Below, in pieces: positions 23,669 to 36,609 of a stretch of DNA of 64,000 nt; the stretch's first letter is position 1; each line of letters starts with the position of its first letter. Position numbers and translations under genes: made by a program. Under the pieces are notes generated by a model. It saw only the letters and a list, made by a program, of their open reading frames with translations, ran no database searches and was not told the DNA's origin. The DNA comes from Albugo candida (Eukaryota; Oomycota; Peronosporomycetes; Albuginales): NCBI GenBank assembly GCA_040437565.1, contig JBDOQK010000064.1, positions 124,001 to 188,000 of the forward strand, given 5' to 3'.

Positions 23669-26060
23669 ATGTGTATGCGTAATCTCAAAGACAACATTTA
23701 CATCCCTTTGTCAAGTACGATTCATAATGCATCAAAATAGCATCATAAACGCTGAAAGTAGTTCAAATGAACGGAGTTGAGTGAGTTGGGTCTCTCCATT
23801 TAGCGTTCGGAAGAGTGTCGCACCTGGCTTCAGTCGTTTGCAATCGATTGGAATACAATGATCATATTTAGTACCGATTGAAACGTCAAGTAGTTCAGTA
23901 CTACGGAAGCCGTCTCAATGTAGAATTACTGAAATCTGCTCAGTCATCTGCCTAATACTTGATAGCATCTTCAAGCACAATTTCACTCGTGAATACTTGT
24001 GAATAGTTTTTCGACATTTCTCGCGCGGATCGTCGCTTTAATTGCATTATAAGTCGACGTATGGTTATAGATGTACATGCGAGATATCCTTTTCCAACTT
24101 TAAGGAGTGGAGCAGCACCCGGATGAATTTATTTGTGGAACGATATCTCTCCTAGCGATGCCATTTCTCCTCCTTCCCACCGGCCGTAGTTGATGAATCC
24201 AATATGCTCGATGCTTGCAAGCAGAAGACGATCATTAAGACGGACGGTCGGAAGCGGCGCTTTTCACCACAAGAGATTTGTGCATTTTCATTAAGAAGAA
24301 CAGAATCCGCTTCCCACGACATATTCACTGCCATGATTACGTCCAGACAAGTTATACAAACAGCTCAAATATGATACTTAGTAAATGCGAACGCATCACC
24401 TTGTCTAGTAGTGCCGAATTGAGCTACCCTTGTGATCCAGACAACCAGGAGAATACACTTTCAAGAAATTGTGCGATGAGATAATCTAGCAAAAATGATG
24501 TTGTTAATGTATTCTAATGAGGTTACGGAACGCATGGAGCCATAGTGTATTCCCTTCCAAGGGACTGCCAAAGGAACAAACAGCGTCGGCTGACCTCAGC
24601 GAGACACTAACCATCCCACTAGAAACATCGCTTAAACATATGCTCTCTCCATCACTGTAATGCTGTCAGTCACATATTGGAATTCGATTTATAGACTTCG
24701 CTCTTGCTTAAGATACCTTGCTTCGTGATTTTCGTTATAGACTTGCTCAGTGAGAATCGACATGTGCGTCGAGGGTGCACGATACGATTAAGAGAAACAA
24801 CCCCTGACGCAGCGAAAGACTGTAGCGAGACTAATTTATTTCAATCGCTATGAATTTGCATTCGACCTCTGCCAACCAAAGCACGTCAACATATAGTGTG
24901 CTATCTCCACGCCCTGCAACACATGCTCTGCTGTTGCTTCTGCGAGCTTGGTACTAATAACCGAGACTGTCACTCCAGCANNNNNNNNNNNNNNNNNNNN
25001 NNNNNNNNNNNNNNNNNNNNNNNNNNNNNNNNNNNNNNNNNNNNNNNNNNNNNNNNNNNNNNNNNNNNNNNNNNNNNNNNTTGTGCGATGAGATAATCTA
25101 GCAAAAATGATGTTGTTAATGTATTCTAATGAGGTTACGGAACGCATGGAGCCATAGTGTATTCCCTTCCAAGGGACTGCCAAAGGAACAAACAGCGTCG
25201 GCTGACCTCAGCGAGACACTAACCATCCCACTAGAAACATCGCTTAAACATATGCTCTCTCCATCACTGTAATGCTGTCAGTCACATATTGGAATTCGAT
25301 TTATAGACTTCGCTCTTGCTTAAGATACCTTGCTTCGTGATTTTCGTTATAGACTTGCTCAGTGAGAATCGACATGTGCGTCGAGGGTGCACGATACGAT
25401 TAAGAGAAACAACCCCTGACGCAGCGAAAGACTGTAGCGAGACTAATTTATTTCAATCGCTATGAATTTGCATTCGACCTCTGCCAACCAAAGCACGTCA
25501 ACATATAGTGTGCTATCTCCACGCCCTGCAACACATGCTCTGCTGTTGCTTCTGCGAGCTTGGTACTAATAACCGAGACTGTCACTCCAGCAAAACACAT
25601 CGTGTATGCCGAGCGGAATGAAAAATTGCGTCAGGCTAGCGACCTTCCTTTCTCATCGATTTACAGTCTGAGGTACCGAGATTTTAAAAGTTCAGATTTG
25701 GATAAACTTTAAGAAAGTGTACAAGCCAAACTATTTTCTCACAAATTCAAGAGATGTAAGTCCGGTAGTCACGGTGGTGGACCGGCCCTTGCGGTTCTTT
25801 TGATAGCACACCGCAAATTGTCGACTCAGCATCAATTTCTTGGTGGGAGACCCAGCATTAAAGTATCTCATTAATCGCTGCGATGATTTGGTTGCTGCCA
25901 ATGCTGCGTGAACTTATGGAAATGGTTGGGATAGACGTTCAGAGAGCCAGCAACAAGAGATTATGAATGACTAAGTTTAACCATAAAGAATGTTCGATTT
26001 CTTAATAAAATCTCTTCGAAGTAAATTGCCACGCTCCATTTATAGGCGCTCCGTAAACAA
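23669..26060. other. Gene-free stretch
   Basis: No supported gene. The part from about 25480 to 25980 is similar to the sequence downstream of the other A1-like genes (a shared CAACAnnATGCTC...GCTTCTnCGAG stretch), so it marks the left side of unit A. Confidence 0.45.
24469..25592. repeat. Assembly gap 24981-25080 with 512-bp overlapping flanks
   Basis: 24469-24980 equals 25081-25592, both ending at the N run. Confidence 0.9.
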
Positions 26061-26087
26061 ATACACGCGATATTCTTGCGCATCAAA

Positions 26088-27076
26088 TTATTTCATCATC
26101 GTCACAGAATACCGCTTGGCAAACGTCGCGCCAAAGACCCATTTACATGGAGATTCGGTTGGTACAATTGCCATGAAGCAATTTTCTTCGGGCGCTCCAG
26201 ATAGTTTCTCTTTGCCGGGAATCTTCATGATATATTCTCGACTTGTGAGCTTGTATTGATTTCCATTGGATTCAGGTGTAAAAATTATTGATGGCATTTG
26301 ATCAAGCGATTTATCATGACAAGCAAAGCTCGTATCAGAGCCCACCAACCGTAGGAGGTGAGCCTTAATCGTGTCATAAATCTCTTGCGGAACCTCGCTA
26401 ATCACTTTGGCAAAATCAAAGCAAACGCTGTGTCATCCAGATATCGTACTCTTGGCGCCACCTGTCGAAATCATCACCCCTGATTTGAGAGGACCGAGCA
26501 TGAAAGTAGATCCCATTTCCTCATTCATTGGAAAGTATTGGTAGGCCGGAGTAGTAGTATACCAAGTACTCTTCAGCCAAGTAAGTTGACGAACACCAAT
26601 GGTACCAAAGTACAATGTCGGCTCCTGCAATTCCTTCCATTCAAAGTGACTAAAACATCCTGGTAGTCCTTTGAGTCTTGTAGTGCTTTGACGATATCAG
26701 TCGAGAAGATCACGGTCGGGGTACATGCTTGCGTGGGGAGTTGTTCATCTACCTCATGGTCATGTTTTTTGGACAGATATTTGCCAAAGCATTTCATGGT
26801 GTTCGACCTCGACAATTGAGCACGGAACGGATCGCAACGCGGATTTTTTAAGTGTATATGCAGTTGGCCGCGTTCCAGTATTTCGGCATCAAAAGAGGTA
26901 ACTTCCAATTCCCAAACATTATTTCCTTTGTTTATTGCAGGGAATGCTACCACGCCTTCTTTATAATTTTTTTCGGAAGGGTAAAGAATCACAAGTCTTA
27001 CGCCGACATCCGCATATGTTACGTAAATTTGCTGCAGAACTTGGAACGCGGAGATCCGAAGGAAAGTAGCTCTCAT
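26088..27076 (-). pseudogene. Unit A: A1-protease-derived gene, broken copy
   Basis: Starts MRATFLRISAFQVLQQ at 27076 and follows the intact paralogues of units B and D: VTYADVGVRL, FSTDIVKAL, LYFGTIGV, FDFAKVISEVPQEIYDT, DQMPSI, WVFGATFAKRY. One frameshift falls near 26640, where VTLNGRNC should read TLEWKELQEP in family register. There is an in-frame TGA at about 26432, and the frame ends early after TMMK at 26088, so it is a pseudogene. The C-terminal half matches the C lobe of pepsin-like proteases, but the expected D-T/S-G-T is DFAK here. Confidence 0.75.
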
Positions 27077-27215
27077 GGCTTCAATTCAAAACTGAACACC
27101 GACATACTTTGGCTTGATATTTTCCATTTAAAGACTGCTATAAAAGCCCAGTGGCAACTGAATCTTGTAGACCACGGTTTTTAAATTATTTACCACAAGT
27201 GCACCGTTTCCAACC

Positions 27216-27227
27216 TTCGATATCGAA
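27216..27227. promoter_or_regulatory. Upstream palindrome TTCGATATCGAA, unit A
   Basis: Perfect 12-bp palindrome about 140 bp upstream of the unit A start. The same motif lies at matching distance before units B and C, with a 13-bp variant at D. It could be a transcription-factor site; no binding protein is known. Confidence 0.45.
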
Positions 27228-27339
27228 GAAATAAAGAAGCTTGAGCTTGATATATTTACACGATTTATTTCACTATGTCTGTGTTGTGAACACGAATTCC
27301 AAAAACACTGTGCTTGCATTTGCTTTGAAGAAACCGATC

Positions 27340-27770
27340 TGAGTCTTGACGCGTCAGTCCATAGATTGTTTACTTATTTCTTCCCGCAATGTGAGTTTAA
27401 ACAAATATGCAATATTCACGTAGCGATGAATGTATCGACAAAATTCTCCTCCAACTTTTTTCTGCTAAACTTTACCCGAGCGAATATCCATTCATTCAGA
27501 TCACAACCTCTATCAATATAAGTGACTCACATAATTGAAAACGAGTGCTTGAAGCGCTGCCCAATATACAATAAGTGCAGTCATATTGTTGTACTTCGTC
27601 CTCAGGATTGCTATCGTATTCACCATTCACATAAATATCAACTAGAATTGTCTTTTTTCGTATCACCTGAGATGACAGTGATTCTTTGACAGCCACCACG
27701 CATCAAGTCGTAAATTCACCTTATGTGACACTCACGAGCGATGCTAGTGAGTAGCTTCAGGGCATTTCTT
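27340..27770 (-). pseudogene. Unit A: 3' remnant of the PDR transporter gene
   Basis: The minus-strand frame 27496-27699 reads NGEYDSNPEDEVQQYDCTYCIL, matching the C-terminus of the intact transporter (NGEYDFNPEYKYNNMIALIV). Similarity continues into the 3' flank (ACGCGTCAGT...TTTACTTA). All upstream domains are missing. Confidence 0.7.
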
Positions 27771-29037
27771 GCAGCCTCTAATTGTTTTTACGGAAGTCCC
27801 ATGTGGTTGCTGTGTGTTGGTGTCGATGTTCCTATCAATTTTCTGCTGACTCGTAAGATGGAACAGGAATGAAGGAGTCTTTTCCACCTCTCACTCGAGT
27901 GACGCCATTTCATAAATGATTGAGTACTACGACATATCTAATGTGATGACGCATCGACCTCTTCGCAAAAATGTTTTTTAATCTTTGTGGATCAATTCTG
28001 GCAAAAACCGCTGCAATTGATGTGCCAATATTTTGAAAGTACTTCTTACATCGACAAANNNNNNNNNNNNNNNNNNNNNNNNNNNNNNNNNNNNNNNNNN
28101 NNNNNNNNNNNNNNNNNNNNNNNNNNNNNNNNNNNNNNNNNNNNNNNNNNNNNNNNNNTGGGATTTAAAGCTGTTCGCAACTATTTCTAGCACCAAATTC
28201 GCTCTCGATGTGATTGCTTCGACAGCTTGAGGATACTCGAATATACTAATGAACATTCCAAATTTTCGCCTTAGTGGTCAAGCTGGATTCCCAAAAACTC
28301 CTTTTTTGTATAGATGGTCCCTGCATGTCGTTGACTAAAATATTCAGAGCCTTTGTACACCACATCTACAGAATCATTAAAGCGCAAGAATTGTCTACAC
28401 TACATCTGCATGTCGGAAATGCTAATAAACATACTTTTCAGCCGGATGTTGGATTCACCCAAGGCTACCATAACCTAGTGCGAAAGCCATTCAAATCGTT
28501 TTGTTTCGTGTCGTCTTGTCTCACTCGAAGCATCGATAGATGAATCGAATAGTGCGTCAAATCATCAAATACGAGATGTGTTGCGGACGATTCGAATGCA
28601 TTAAAGAGTAATGTCTCAAAGAAGCACTCTTTACTCGGCCTGCACCGATAGATAGGTATACACTGTGAATATGCACCGGGGTATCATGAAACCCAAATAG
28701 TGATTTCGAATAATACCCTAGGTAAGCTCTTCAGCTTTTGGGTAGCCAGGAAGTGTTGAACGAAGATTGTCATCACATCGACACTAAGATTTTTCTTTCA
28801 AGTTTGATGCAGAATAGCACTGTTGACGTAACTGGAAAACATCTTGTGTTGCATTGTCGAATCTAATAAAAAATGAGACGATTCTACTTGTATACAATCA
28901 ATCGAATGTTTGATAGGACGTGTTTGATGAAATTACGATCATTTTCATGATTCTATAATCCTTGGCCGTGAGTTCCATATGTTGTATCACGTTGAGAAGC
29001 CCTTAGCATTCACGCCGTAGTGGACCAGTGATCAACT
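27771..29037. other. Non-genic, with a gap
   Basis: Contains the gap 28059-28158, whose flanks share nothing I can see. A minus-strand frame around the gap (MFISIFEYPQAVEAITSRAN) is not recognisable. About 28.66-28.76 kb resembles sequence at about 33.4 and 37.75 kb (ACnnAGGTAAGCTCTT), part of the repeat unit. Confidence 0.35.
28059..28158. other. Assembly gap without overlapping flanks
   Basis: 100 N; true size unknown. Confidence 0.85.
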
Positions 29038-29349
29038 TTATTCACTACCTTGGAAGATTCTTCCAAAAAATAAGATTGACGGAGAGCTCGTCGATATCAC
29101 TAGAGAAAACGTCTCGCCAGAAATTTCGCACCAGTGGGCCAAGCCTTTATGCTCATCTCGGTGCGTAACAACGATAAGAGTAAGCTGATCGACAGTAAGC
29201 GACAATGATGGCCTGAAGTTGAAGTACTGACCCATCATTGAGATATTGGACCCAATGGGCATCTGCTTAAAGGGTGGGGAAGTAAACATGAGAAGTAATC
29301 CCATCAACGCTAATGAAACTATCTTCGGCACCGACCTCCACCACGACAT
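29038..29349 (-). CDS. Small putative secreted protein
   Basis: 103 residues. The N-terminus MSWWRSVPKIVSLALMGLL continues into a hydrophobic run with a positively charged start, a convincing signal peptide, cleaved perhaps near residues 24-30. The mature part has two Cys at most and no domain I know. It sits between units A and B of the amplified region. Candidate secreted (effector-like) protein; it could also be the first exon of a longer gene or a fragment. Confidence 0.4.
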   Translation of the reverse strand: MSWWRSVPKIVSLALMGLLLMFTSPPFKQMPIGSNISMMGQYFNFRPSLSLTVDQLTLIVVTHRDEHKGLAHWCEISGETFSLVISTSSPSILFFGRIFQGSE

Positions 29350-31538
29350 TGCTTCCTCAAAGATTATTTTAAGCGCAAAGTTTCATCAACGCGTCGATCC
29401 CATCGCGTCGAAAGCGTAACATCTTCGCTGAGATTGTGTGCAAAAAATACTCGATTTATCATCAGTAGATGCTCTACTTCGTCCACCTACCTGTCATTTG
29501 AATCCATACGCGAGAGTAGGACACCGCTCATTTTGATCGGATGATCAAGTGCTGCTCAGATTATTTTGTTCACAACTGTGCAGAAATGGACCAGCTTGTT
29601 TGGTCGAAATTTGTACAGAGCGTTTTTAAAATCAATTTCCACTAGCTATCTAGATTCGCTAAACCGACTTGGTCTCCTCGTTATTCCGACCGTGGTCTGG
29701 CGATTTTGAGAAAGTATGCGGCCCGTTTTTGAAGTGACCACCGATTCTGGCATCCTTCAAGTGGTTAATTTAGATGCACTTTCCAGGCTCTAAATCGGCA
29801 AATTCTTCAACTTTTTCTATTTTGAACTTATAGATACGAGCACTGGACAGCAATGGGTCGCCAACGCAAGGAGCGCACGAGGTCGTGCTTTGGCGACTAT
29901 TTACGGAAACGGTCTCAAGCTACTTCCATTTTACTCGATCCCAAACCAATCCACACGTGAACTAGAGACGACTTATCTTCCAGGTACAGGAGGGTAGGAG
30001 GTGAATTGTTAAAATCACGTGCGCCGTGTGCTGTGACAGTGGCAGGAGTGCCGAACCCCAACGATATCTGATCGGAAGCTTCCGTTACGCTTTCCTCTCA
30101 CAGGATAGAGAAGCTTCTCGTATACGCTTTCACACTTAGGGGTGCTAAATTGCAATTTCCACGTGAAAATCACGAATCCCTGGCACGAAACCGTTTCCCA
30201 GGAAATATTAAAGACCACTGGATATCCCAGGCCGTGAAGGGGACGTAAAATGTGCATCCTCTCTTCTCCACTCCAAAATCAGATACACCAAGGAAGTATT
30301 TGAATTCGAGAGAATTGTATTCATAAAAACACAATGAGCCCCGACGATGGTTTCCCGTTTTTGCATTCCAGCTGTTGACATGCGTCTCGGTAGAAACCAA
30401 TGTCCATACCATCGGGCATTTTCGATACCCCGTCCACCGAAGCTCAAACGGAAGAACAAACCTAGCAGGCCTGATGTCGTTGATTCGAGTCACGGTAACG
30501 TGGGTAGTGCTTTGAGCTCACACAAGCGGAGGCTTCTATAGTATTTGCCGCCCCAGATTTGAAGCGAGGTCGAATCATAAGAGAAGGTAGGTCTAACTAT
30601 ACACGATATGGGTCAAAAAGAAGACGACCCAAGGATGTCCTGTGTCTTTTCTTCATCTATATGATTCGATCAAAGCGTGTCTCTCCACCAAGAAGCAATC
30701 TGAGAGATTCTCTTGAAGTCGAGTTGCTCAAGCTGCTTCGAAAGAGTTGATTTCACTAAACATTTTCTATTTGAGATTTTTATGCATACATGCATTGATG
30801 ATTCTTGACACTGTTGAAGAATGGTGTAATGAAAGGCTCCAGCACAACCAAAGTCTTCAAATCGCCACGGATTTTTGCATTTTGGGTTATATTGTGCCGT
30901 TACACCTACCAACAACACATGCTCCTGGTTCTTTTGCTAGCTTAACGGTCGACCCTAGCAAGAGTTTCTTTAACTCTCACAAAAAATCTTATCGAATAGC
31001 TTTATTCAGACAGGAGTTTCGAATTCAGAGAGCGATGGTGCACTCGAAGCTTGCTGGAGCATTATTAATCCTTCGCGGAAATGGACAGCACACCGGTCCG
31101 GCGACCGGCCTTGCACTCAATCTACCAGCAATACACTGAGTGTCTAGAAGATTAGATTACCAACTTTGAATGCGCGAAAGCTGAAATGAAGTGCACAGAT
31201 AGAGTTAGTCGAATGTGGTCCTACTAGGCTTTATAGAAGTAAGTATTGTTGTGCACAGCAGCAGACTGTTTCTTTGGTATTCGATAACACGATTCGATTC
31301 GCCCAGTCAGTATCACGTTGGAGGCGCGGTGAGGTTGTAATACATGATTGCTCGTGGTGATGCATTGTTTAACACAAGGCGGCAAGATTTGATTGGGATG
31401 ATACTTCATATCTCCAGAGCTCTAGAATTCAGTCAGTGGGTGGGATATAGATTTGAGGATGTCAAGCTTTTTGCAACCGTCGAAAGACCTGATTTATTGA
31501 GATGAATTTCTTTGAAATATAACACCAGGTTCTATTAA
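29350..31538. other. Non-genic, with possible coding traces
   Basis: Minus strand about 29.83-30.53 kb keeps long but shifting open frames (FVLPFELRWTGYRKCPMVW, then ISLGFGTPATVTAHG), suggesting an old gene, family unknown. About 30.85-31.23 kb resembles the flanking module also seen in units C and D, so the 130-codon plus-strand frame there is not taken as a gene. Confidence 0.3.
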
Positions 31539-33022
31539 TCAGTGCGGCATAAACGCATATACGCGATTTCTACCGAAATGAACATTCTTGATCTCCAGAG
31601 TATACCGCTTGGCGAACGTGGCGCCTAAGACCCAGTCGTAAGGAACTTCGCTTGCTACGATTGCCATGTAGCATTTCCCTCTCGACGATTCAGGCTCTCC
31701 CGCGTTGGCAGGCATCTTCACAATATATTCGTTACCTGTTAACTCGAATTCTTGATCATTCGTTTTGGTTTTAAATTTTATTGACGGCATTCGATGAGGC
31801 AAATCATCATCACAATCGAAGCTCGGATCGGAAACGCTCATCGTTGGGAGACAAGCCACCATCATGTCATACACTTCTTTCGGAACCTCAGTGACGACTC
31901 TGGAAAAATTAAAGTAAAGATTTTGGCGCTCAGGTATCGCACTCTTATCTGTGCCTGTATAATATGTGGCCGATGAGATGATAGGACCGAGTATATTCGA
32001 TCGCATTGGGAAGAAACAGGGTGTATCAGCATAATGTTTGAGTTTCCACCAGGAGGAATGATCAGGAGGAATTCTACCAATGTACAGCATCNNNNNNNNN
32101 NNNNNNNNNNNNNNNNNNNNNNNNNNNNNNNNNNNNNNNNNNNNNNNNNNNNNNNNNNNNNNNNNNNNNNNNNNNNNNNNNNNNNNNNNNNATTCGTTTT
32201 GGTTTTAAATTTTATTGACGGCATTCGATGAGGCAAATCATCATCACAATCGAAGCTCGGATCGGAAACGCTCATCGTTGGGAGACAAGCCACCATCATG
32301 TCATACACTTCTTTCGGAACCTCAGTGACGACTCTGGAAAAATTAAAGTAAAGATTTTGGCGCTCAGGTATCGCACTCTTATCTGTGCCTGTATAATATG
32401 TGGCCGATGAGATGATAGGACCGAGTATATTCGATCGCATTGGGAAGAAACAGGGTGTATCAGCATAATGTTTGAGTTTCCACCAGGAGGAATGATCAGG
32501 AGGAATTCTACCAATGTACAGCATCGGTTCGGGTTCCTTCCATGTAAAAGTGAGAATCATTGTTTCGTCCCCAATCACGTCTAGTATTGCTTTGATGAAA
32601 TCAGTTGAAAAAATCAGTTTCTCGCGAGACAAGTTTTGCTGGAGTAATTTATAACTATCAGTTTGGACCATTTGTACAGAAGATTTTTTTTTGCGGCGCA
32701 GGAGCTTCCCAGAGAATTTTTTTTTCATTTTAGACATGCGAGCTTCTTTGTCATTCGGCGCATTATCTTCAACTGAGTGCTGATTCCTACTGTTGAAGTA
32801 CACAAATATTTGTCTGGGTTCTAATTGCTCAGCTTCAAACCAAGTAAGTTCTAATTTCCATGCGTTATTGTTTACAATTTCTGCAGGTAAAACTAGCAGG
32901 CTTTCTCGTTCATATCTTTCTGGAGGATGAAACACCTCGACTTTCACGTTATAATTCGCGTATGTTACGTCTAATTTTTGTAATATTTGGTGCGCGAAAA
33001 ATTGAAGCAAAGAAGCTCTCAT
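31539..33022 (-). CDS. Unit B: A1-protease-derived secreted-type protein, open
   Basis: After collapsing the overlap at gap 32092-32191 the frame is about 349 residues. The N-terminus MRASLLQFFAHQILQKLDV is weakly signal-like; in all copies it ends at a conserved V-x-Y-A, a plausible cleavage site. A basic stretch (KKFSGKLLRRKKK) lies near residue 100. LYIGRIPP matches the inter-lobe beta strand of A1 proteases. RVVTEVPKEVYDMM, LPHRMPSIKF, ECYI-like and WVLGATFAKRY match the pepsin C lobe. Where A1 enzymes have the second DTG, this protein has FNFSRV, and no first DTGSS is seen, so proteolysis is unlikely. Role unknown; pseudoprotease effector is inference. Confidence 0.65.
31758..32525. repeat. 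Assembly gap 32092-32191 with 334-bp overlapping flanks
   Basis: 31758-32091 equals 32192-32525, inside the unit B gene. Confidence 0.9.
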
Positions 33023-33199
33023 TGGGACTCTAAATTTATAAATGAGAACTCAAACTTTTCCATCGGAATGAGATGTGCCATTTTTAAATCTTTCATAAAA
33101 GCCTATTGGCAGCTGACTTGTCCAAAGTGCGGAAACATTTCTCAGTTACAGACCACGTTTTAAAATTTATTCATATAGCACAGGTCAACGTTTTCAACC

Positions 33200-33211
33200 T
33201 TCGATATCGAA
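33200..33211. promoter_or_regulatory. Upstream palindrome TTCGATATCGAA, unit B
   Basis: Perfect palindrome about 180 bp upstream of the unit B start; shared by the other units. Confidence 0.45.
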
Positions 33212-33295
33212 GCACAGATATGCGCAAGCTTGAGGTTATTTATGTAGACATTTATATCATGTTTTGCAATTAGAATTACATTATTTTCAGCCCAG

Positions 33296-33311
33296 TGTGG
33301 TGAACACCACA
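33296..33311. promoter_or_regulatory. Upstream inverted repeat TGTGGTGAACACCACA, unit B
   Basis: Two 7-bp arms around AA, about 275 bp upstream of the unit B start. Nearly identical copies precede units C and D. Confidence 0.45.
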
Positions 33312-33470
33312 TTAGGGAATGCGTTAATTTCGATCATCACAAGCACAGGCATCGTCTTATATTGTGGTGGAATGCAGTAGCCACAATAAAGCATGACATA
33401 TTATCATATCACACAGGTAAGCTCTTGAAAAGTTTCTGTATGTAAATTTACTATACAAAATAGCCTAGGT

Positions 33471-33570
33471 NNNNNNNNNNNNNNNNNNNNNNNNNNNNNN
33501 NNNNNNNNNNNNNNNNNNNNNNNNNNNNNNNNNNNNNNNNNNNNNNNNNNNNNNNNNNNNNNNNNNNNNN
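33471..33570. other. Assembly gap without overlapping flanks
   Basis: 100 N; no shared sequence across it. It lies between the unit B promoter and its PDR remnant. Confidence 0.85.
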
Positions 33571-33679
33571 AAACAATACTAGCAGAGGTTTCATGACTGA
33601 GGCCGTACTCCAAATCGCCATGTACAGCAGCATTACATAGAGTCTTTCCCTATTTTTTTCCAACAGCTAAAATTAAAGC

Positions 33680-34263
33680 TGTCTACTATCATGATGCAGA
33701 ATGTAATATAAATGAAACGATTTACGATGTATGCGTGCACAAACTTCTCCACCGCCTTTGTTCTGTCGGGTGTTCCCCGATCCAACAGCGCTTACAAGTT
33801 AAAATCTCAATGAGTGATTGAACTGCTACCCAGAATACAATAAGTGCAACCATATAATTTACTTGTATACAGCGCTGTAATCGTACTCACTATACACATA
33901 AACCTCAACTGACATTGTTTTGTTCGTATCACCCAAGGTGACCGTGATCATTTGACAGCCATCTGGCACCAAGTCGGAGAATTCACCAAATTGAATACTG
34001 ACCAGCGCTGCTAGTGAGTAACTTGAGCCCATCAAGTACTTAGATCATTCATATGACGACCTCATTCGAGCGGGAGCGCACCCCGAAATTCTACTTTGAA
34101 TCGTGAGAAGCATCGACACCGCACACGACATCTCGATAACAGTCATCAAGTTGATCAGTCCAATAAAACGCATACCCTTACAAAGCAGCCCAATATGTGC
34201 GCTCTTTATCTTGGTTCTATTAGATCCAACTGGATTGAACGTTGTTGGACACTTGTTTTGCAC
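33680..34263 (-). pseudogene. Unit B: 3' remnant of the PDR transporter gene
   Basis: The minus strand reads IKSAHIGLLCKGMRFIGLINLMTVIEMSCA, matching the start of the second membrane domain of the intact gene, then jumps to ARMRSSYE and on to the GCQMIT...NKTMSVE end. An internal deletion removed several membrane helices. Many breaks. Confidence 0.75.
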
Positions 34264-34687
34264 CCAGAATTGACGTCTGGCTACAGAACAACGGCAAGGA
34301 GCTCCTTTGAATGCTTTTTAATTATTTGATTCGATAAAAGTATACATCTTTATAAAGAGACTGAGCCGAGGAAGCAATATCTTACATTTCTTTAATGACA
34401 GCCGGGCGTTTTTATCCCAAAATGGCTCGTGCTTAAGCTTCAGATGCGTTATTTTTAATGTCTGGTTATGTATGTACCCAGTAGATTTATGCGTGGATCA
34501 ATGACGCTCGATATGAGTAAGAGAAGCCAACACAAGCGCAACGAAAACCACAATTCAGGCTTTCTAATTGCTATGGCTCTGCACCTTCGACTTCATCCGT
34601 TAAAAGAGCGGCAACATATCACTTAGACCAACAACAAATGCTCATTTGCTTCTACGAGTTTGGCCCCTACAAGCGAGCCTGTCAATC

Positions 34688-34935
34688 TCAGCAAAAATCT
34701 ATAAAACAGCTTATATGCAGACTGTGATTTCTCGAAGCGATCGTACATTCATAATCTGCAAAACCGATTGCAAACTCTGGGGGGAAACGGACAATGCGTC
34801 TATCCACCGACAAACCCTTCACTAAATAATCAGCAAATGTACTGAAGTCTTCGAACATTAGATTGTTGACTTTTCGAATGCGCAAAAGCCGACGCGATCT
34901 ATCGAAATACAATCTCACAAATGTGACCCTGCTAG
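34688..34935 (-). pseudogene. Unit C: remnant of a third, unidentified module
   Basis: Minus-strand frame VRLYFDRSRRLLRIRKVNNLMFE is clearly related to 39397-39699 of unit D (VKLHLRRSFCLLRLRKVNN), so a third gene was part of the duplicated segment. Family not recognised. Confidence 0.4.
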
Positions 34936-35324
34936 GGTCTACAAGAAACTATCGCTGTGCAAGTAACAGACTGTTAATGCGGTAATACATAGCACGATAG
35001 GATTCGTCCCGTTAGTATCGCTCTGTCGGAAAGCAAACGATGATTACGTAGGATATCTAGCTATTTAAGTAATTCATCATTGCTGGTGGCGATGCCTCGC
35101 TTACTGCCAAGGCTGCGAGATATAATTTGGAAGACTGAAATGGGTGTCTGAAGTTCAAGAATTTATTCAGGCAATGAGAGACTAGAGGTGAGCATCTTGA
35201 GCTTTTTGAGCATTTTGCAACCGTCATAGGCGCTTATTTCATAGAATAAATCTCTTCGAAATGATACACCAGGTTCTGTTTACGCGTGCAGCGTGATCGC
35301 ATACCCGTGCTCACGTTCATTATC

Positions 35325-36337
35325 CTACCATCTTGTGAAGTTGAATGTATACCGTTTGAGGAATGTAGCGCCGAAGACCCATCTGTCACCATTTGTACTT
35401 GCTTTAATTGCCATGTAATTCTGTCCTCCTGAAGTTCCAGAATTTTTCTCTGTGGCAGGCATCCCACAATATATTCTTGGCTTGTAAACTCGTATAATTG
35501 TTGTGTACATGCACCTTTAAGCTTTATTGATGGCAGTCGATATAGCTCACGATGAGTACAATCAAAGCTTGTATCGGTTCCCGTCAACCGTATAAGACGG
35601 GCTTTCATCGTTTCGTAGAATTCTGACGGAACTTCGCTGATAATTCTTGCGAAAGCGAAGTAAATTTCATGCTCTTTGTGCATTGCACTCTCCAGGCCGT
35701 CTATCGAATGTGTCATTTCCAAGTTGATAGGACCGAGCATCTGACCAGATTGTTTCTTCCTAGCATTTTTAACGTAAAAAAAGATGTGGATAATTACGAC
35801 TCCTGATTCCGATCCGATTAAAGTGTTCACCAATACCAGCGGAGCCAAAGTATAGCGTGGGCTTCTCCAACCGCTTCCAAGATAAAGTGAGAATATGATC
35901 GTAGTTCCAATCCATATCCACGATTGCGTCGTTGATATCAGCTGAAAAAACGAAGCTTCTGGCCAATGAATGCGGGAGTAGTAGATCATAGGCATGGCTG
36001 TGATGTCTTTCTGGTGACGATTTTGATTTGAAGGACAGAACTTCTCATATGGCTTTCTTCAAGCTTCCAGACTTCTGCCTATTCAGTTCGTGTTCTATTG
36101 GGAACATCAAGTTAATAGGCGGTCGAGTGCCATCTGATTGTTGAGCATCACCATAAGTAACTTCCACTTTCCATGCATTATCGTTTACAATTGTTGCAGG
36201 GAATACTAGCACGCTTTCGGGTCGATATATTTCTAGAGGATGAAATACCTCGAGTGTGACGTAGAAACCCGCATATATTACATCTGCCTTCCGCAATATC
36301 TGAAGCGCACAGATTTGTGGAGAAAAGCAACTATCAT
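35325..36337 (-). pseudogene. Unit C: A1-protease-derived gene, broken copy
   Basis: The ATG at 36337 is followed by an indel relative to unit D, so the family sequence (ICALQILRKADVIYAG, FPATIVNDNAWKVEVT) lies in another frame. Later pieces (FSADINDAIVDM, LYFGSAGIG, FAFARIISEVPSEFYET, YRLPSIKL, WVFGATFLKRY) are spread over several frames, with a stop after FNFTRW. The catalytic position reads FAFARI. Confidence 0.75.
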
Positions 36338-36479
36338 CGAGACCGTAAAGCTGAAACTGACCACTAGACTTCTTCATTGGCCTGAGATGTTTCAGCTGAT
36401 TTTTCCCAAATGCGAAAGCATTTCCGCCAATCATAAGATCACGGCTCTCATTTTGACCATAAAAGCAACGTTTCGACCT

Positions 36480-36491
36480 TCGATATCGAAG
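36480..36491. promoter_or_regulatory. Upstream palindrome TTCGATATCGAA, unit C
   Basis: Perfect palindrome 143 bp upstream of the unit C start; kept although the gene is broken. Confidence 0.45.
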
Positions 36492-36609
36492 CAAAAAATA
36501 GAACCAAGCATTACCTATGGAGCTGTGACGTTGGACGAGTACAGAAGCACGATTATGTTGAGTACCCTTATATATGTCTATATCTGGCCTTGCACTAAGT
36601 TCAGTATAG

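Noticed and set aside
29713-30000. Plus-strand IDTSTGQQWV resembling the DTGSSxLWV active site
   Set aside because: No flap or second motif follows, and the opposite strand is equally open. Chance resemblance is likely.
30747-31139. 130-codon plus-strand frame with a hydrophobic start
   Set aside because: The DNA corresponds to the flanking module of the repeat units, where the opposite strand carries the shared protein-like signal.
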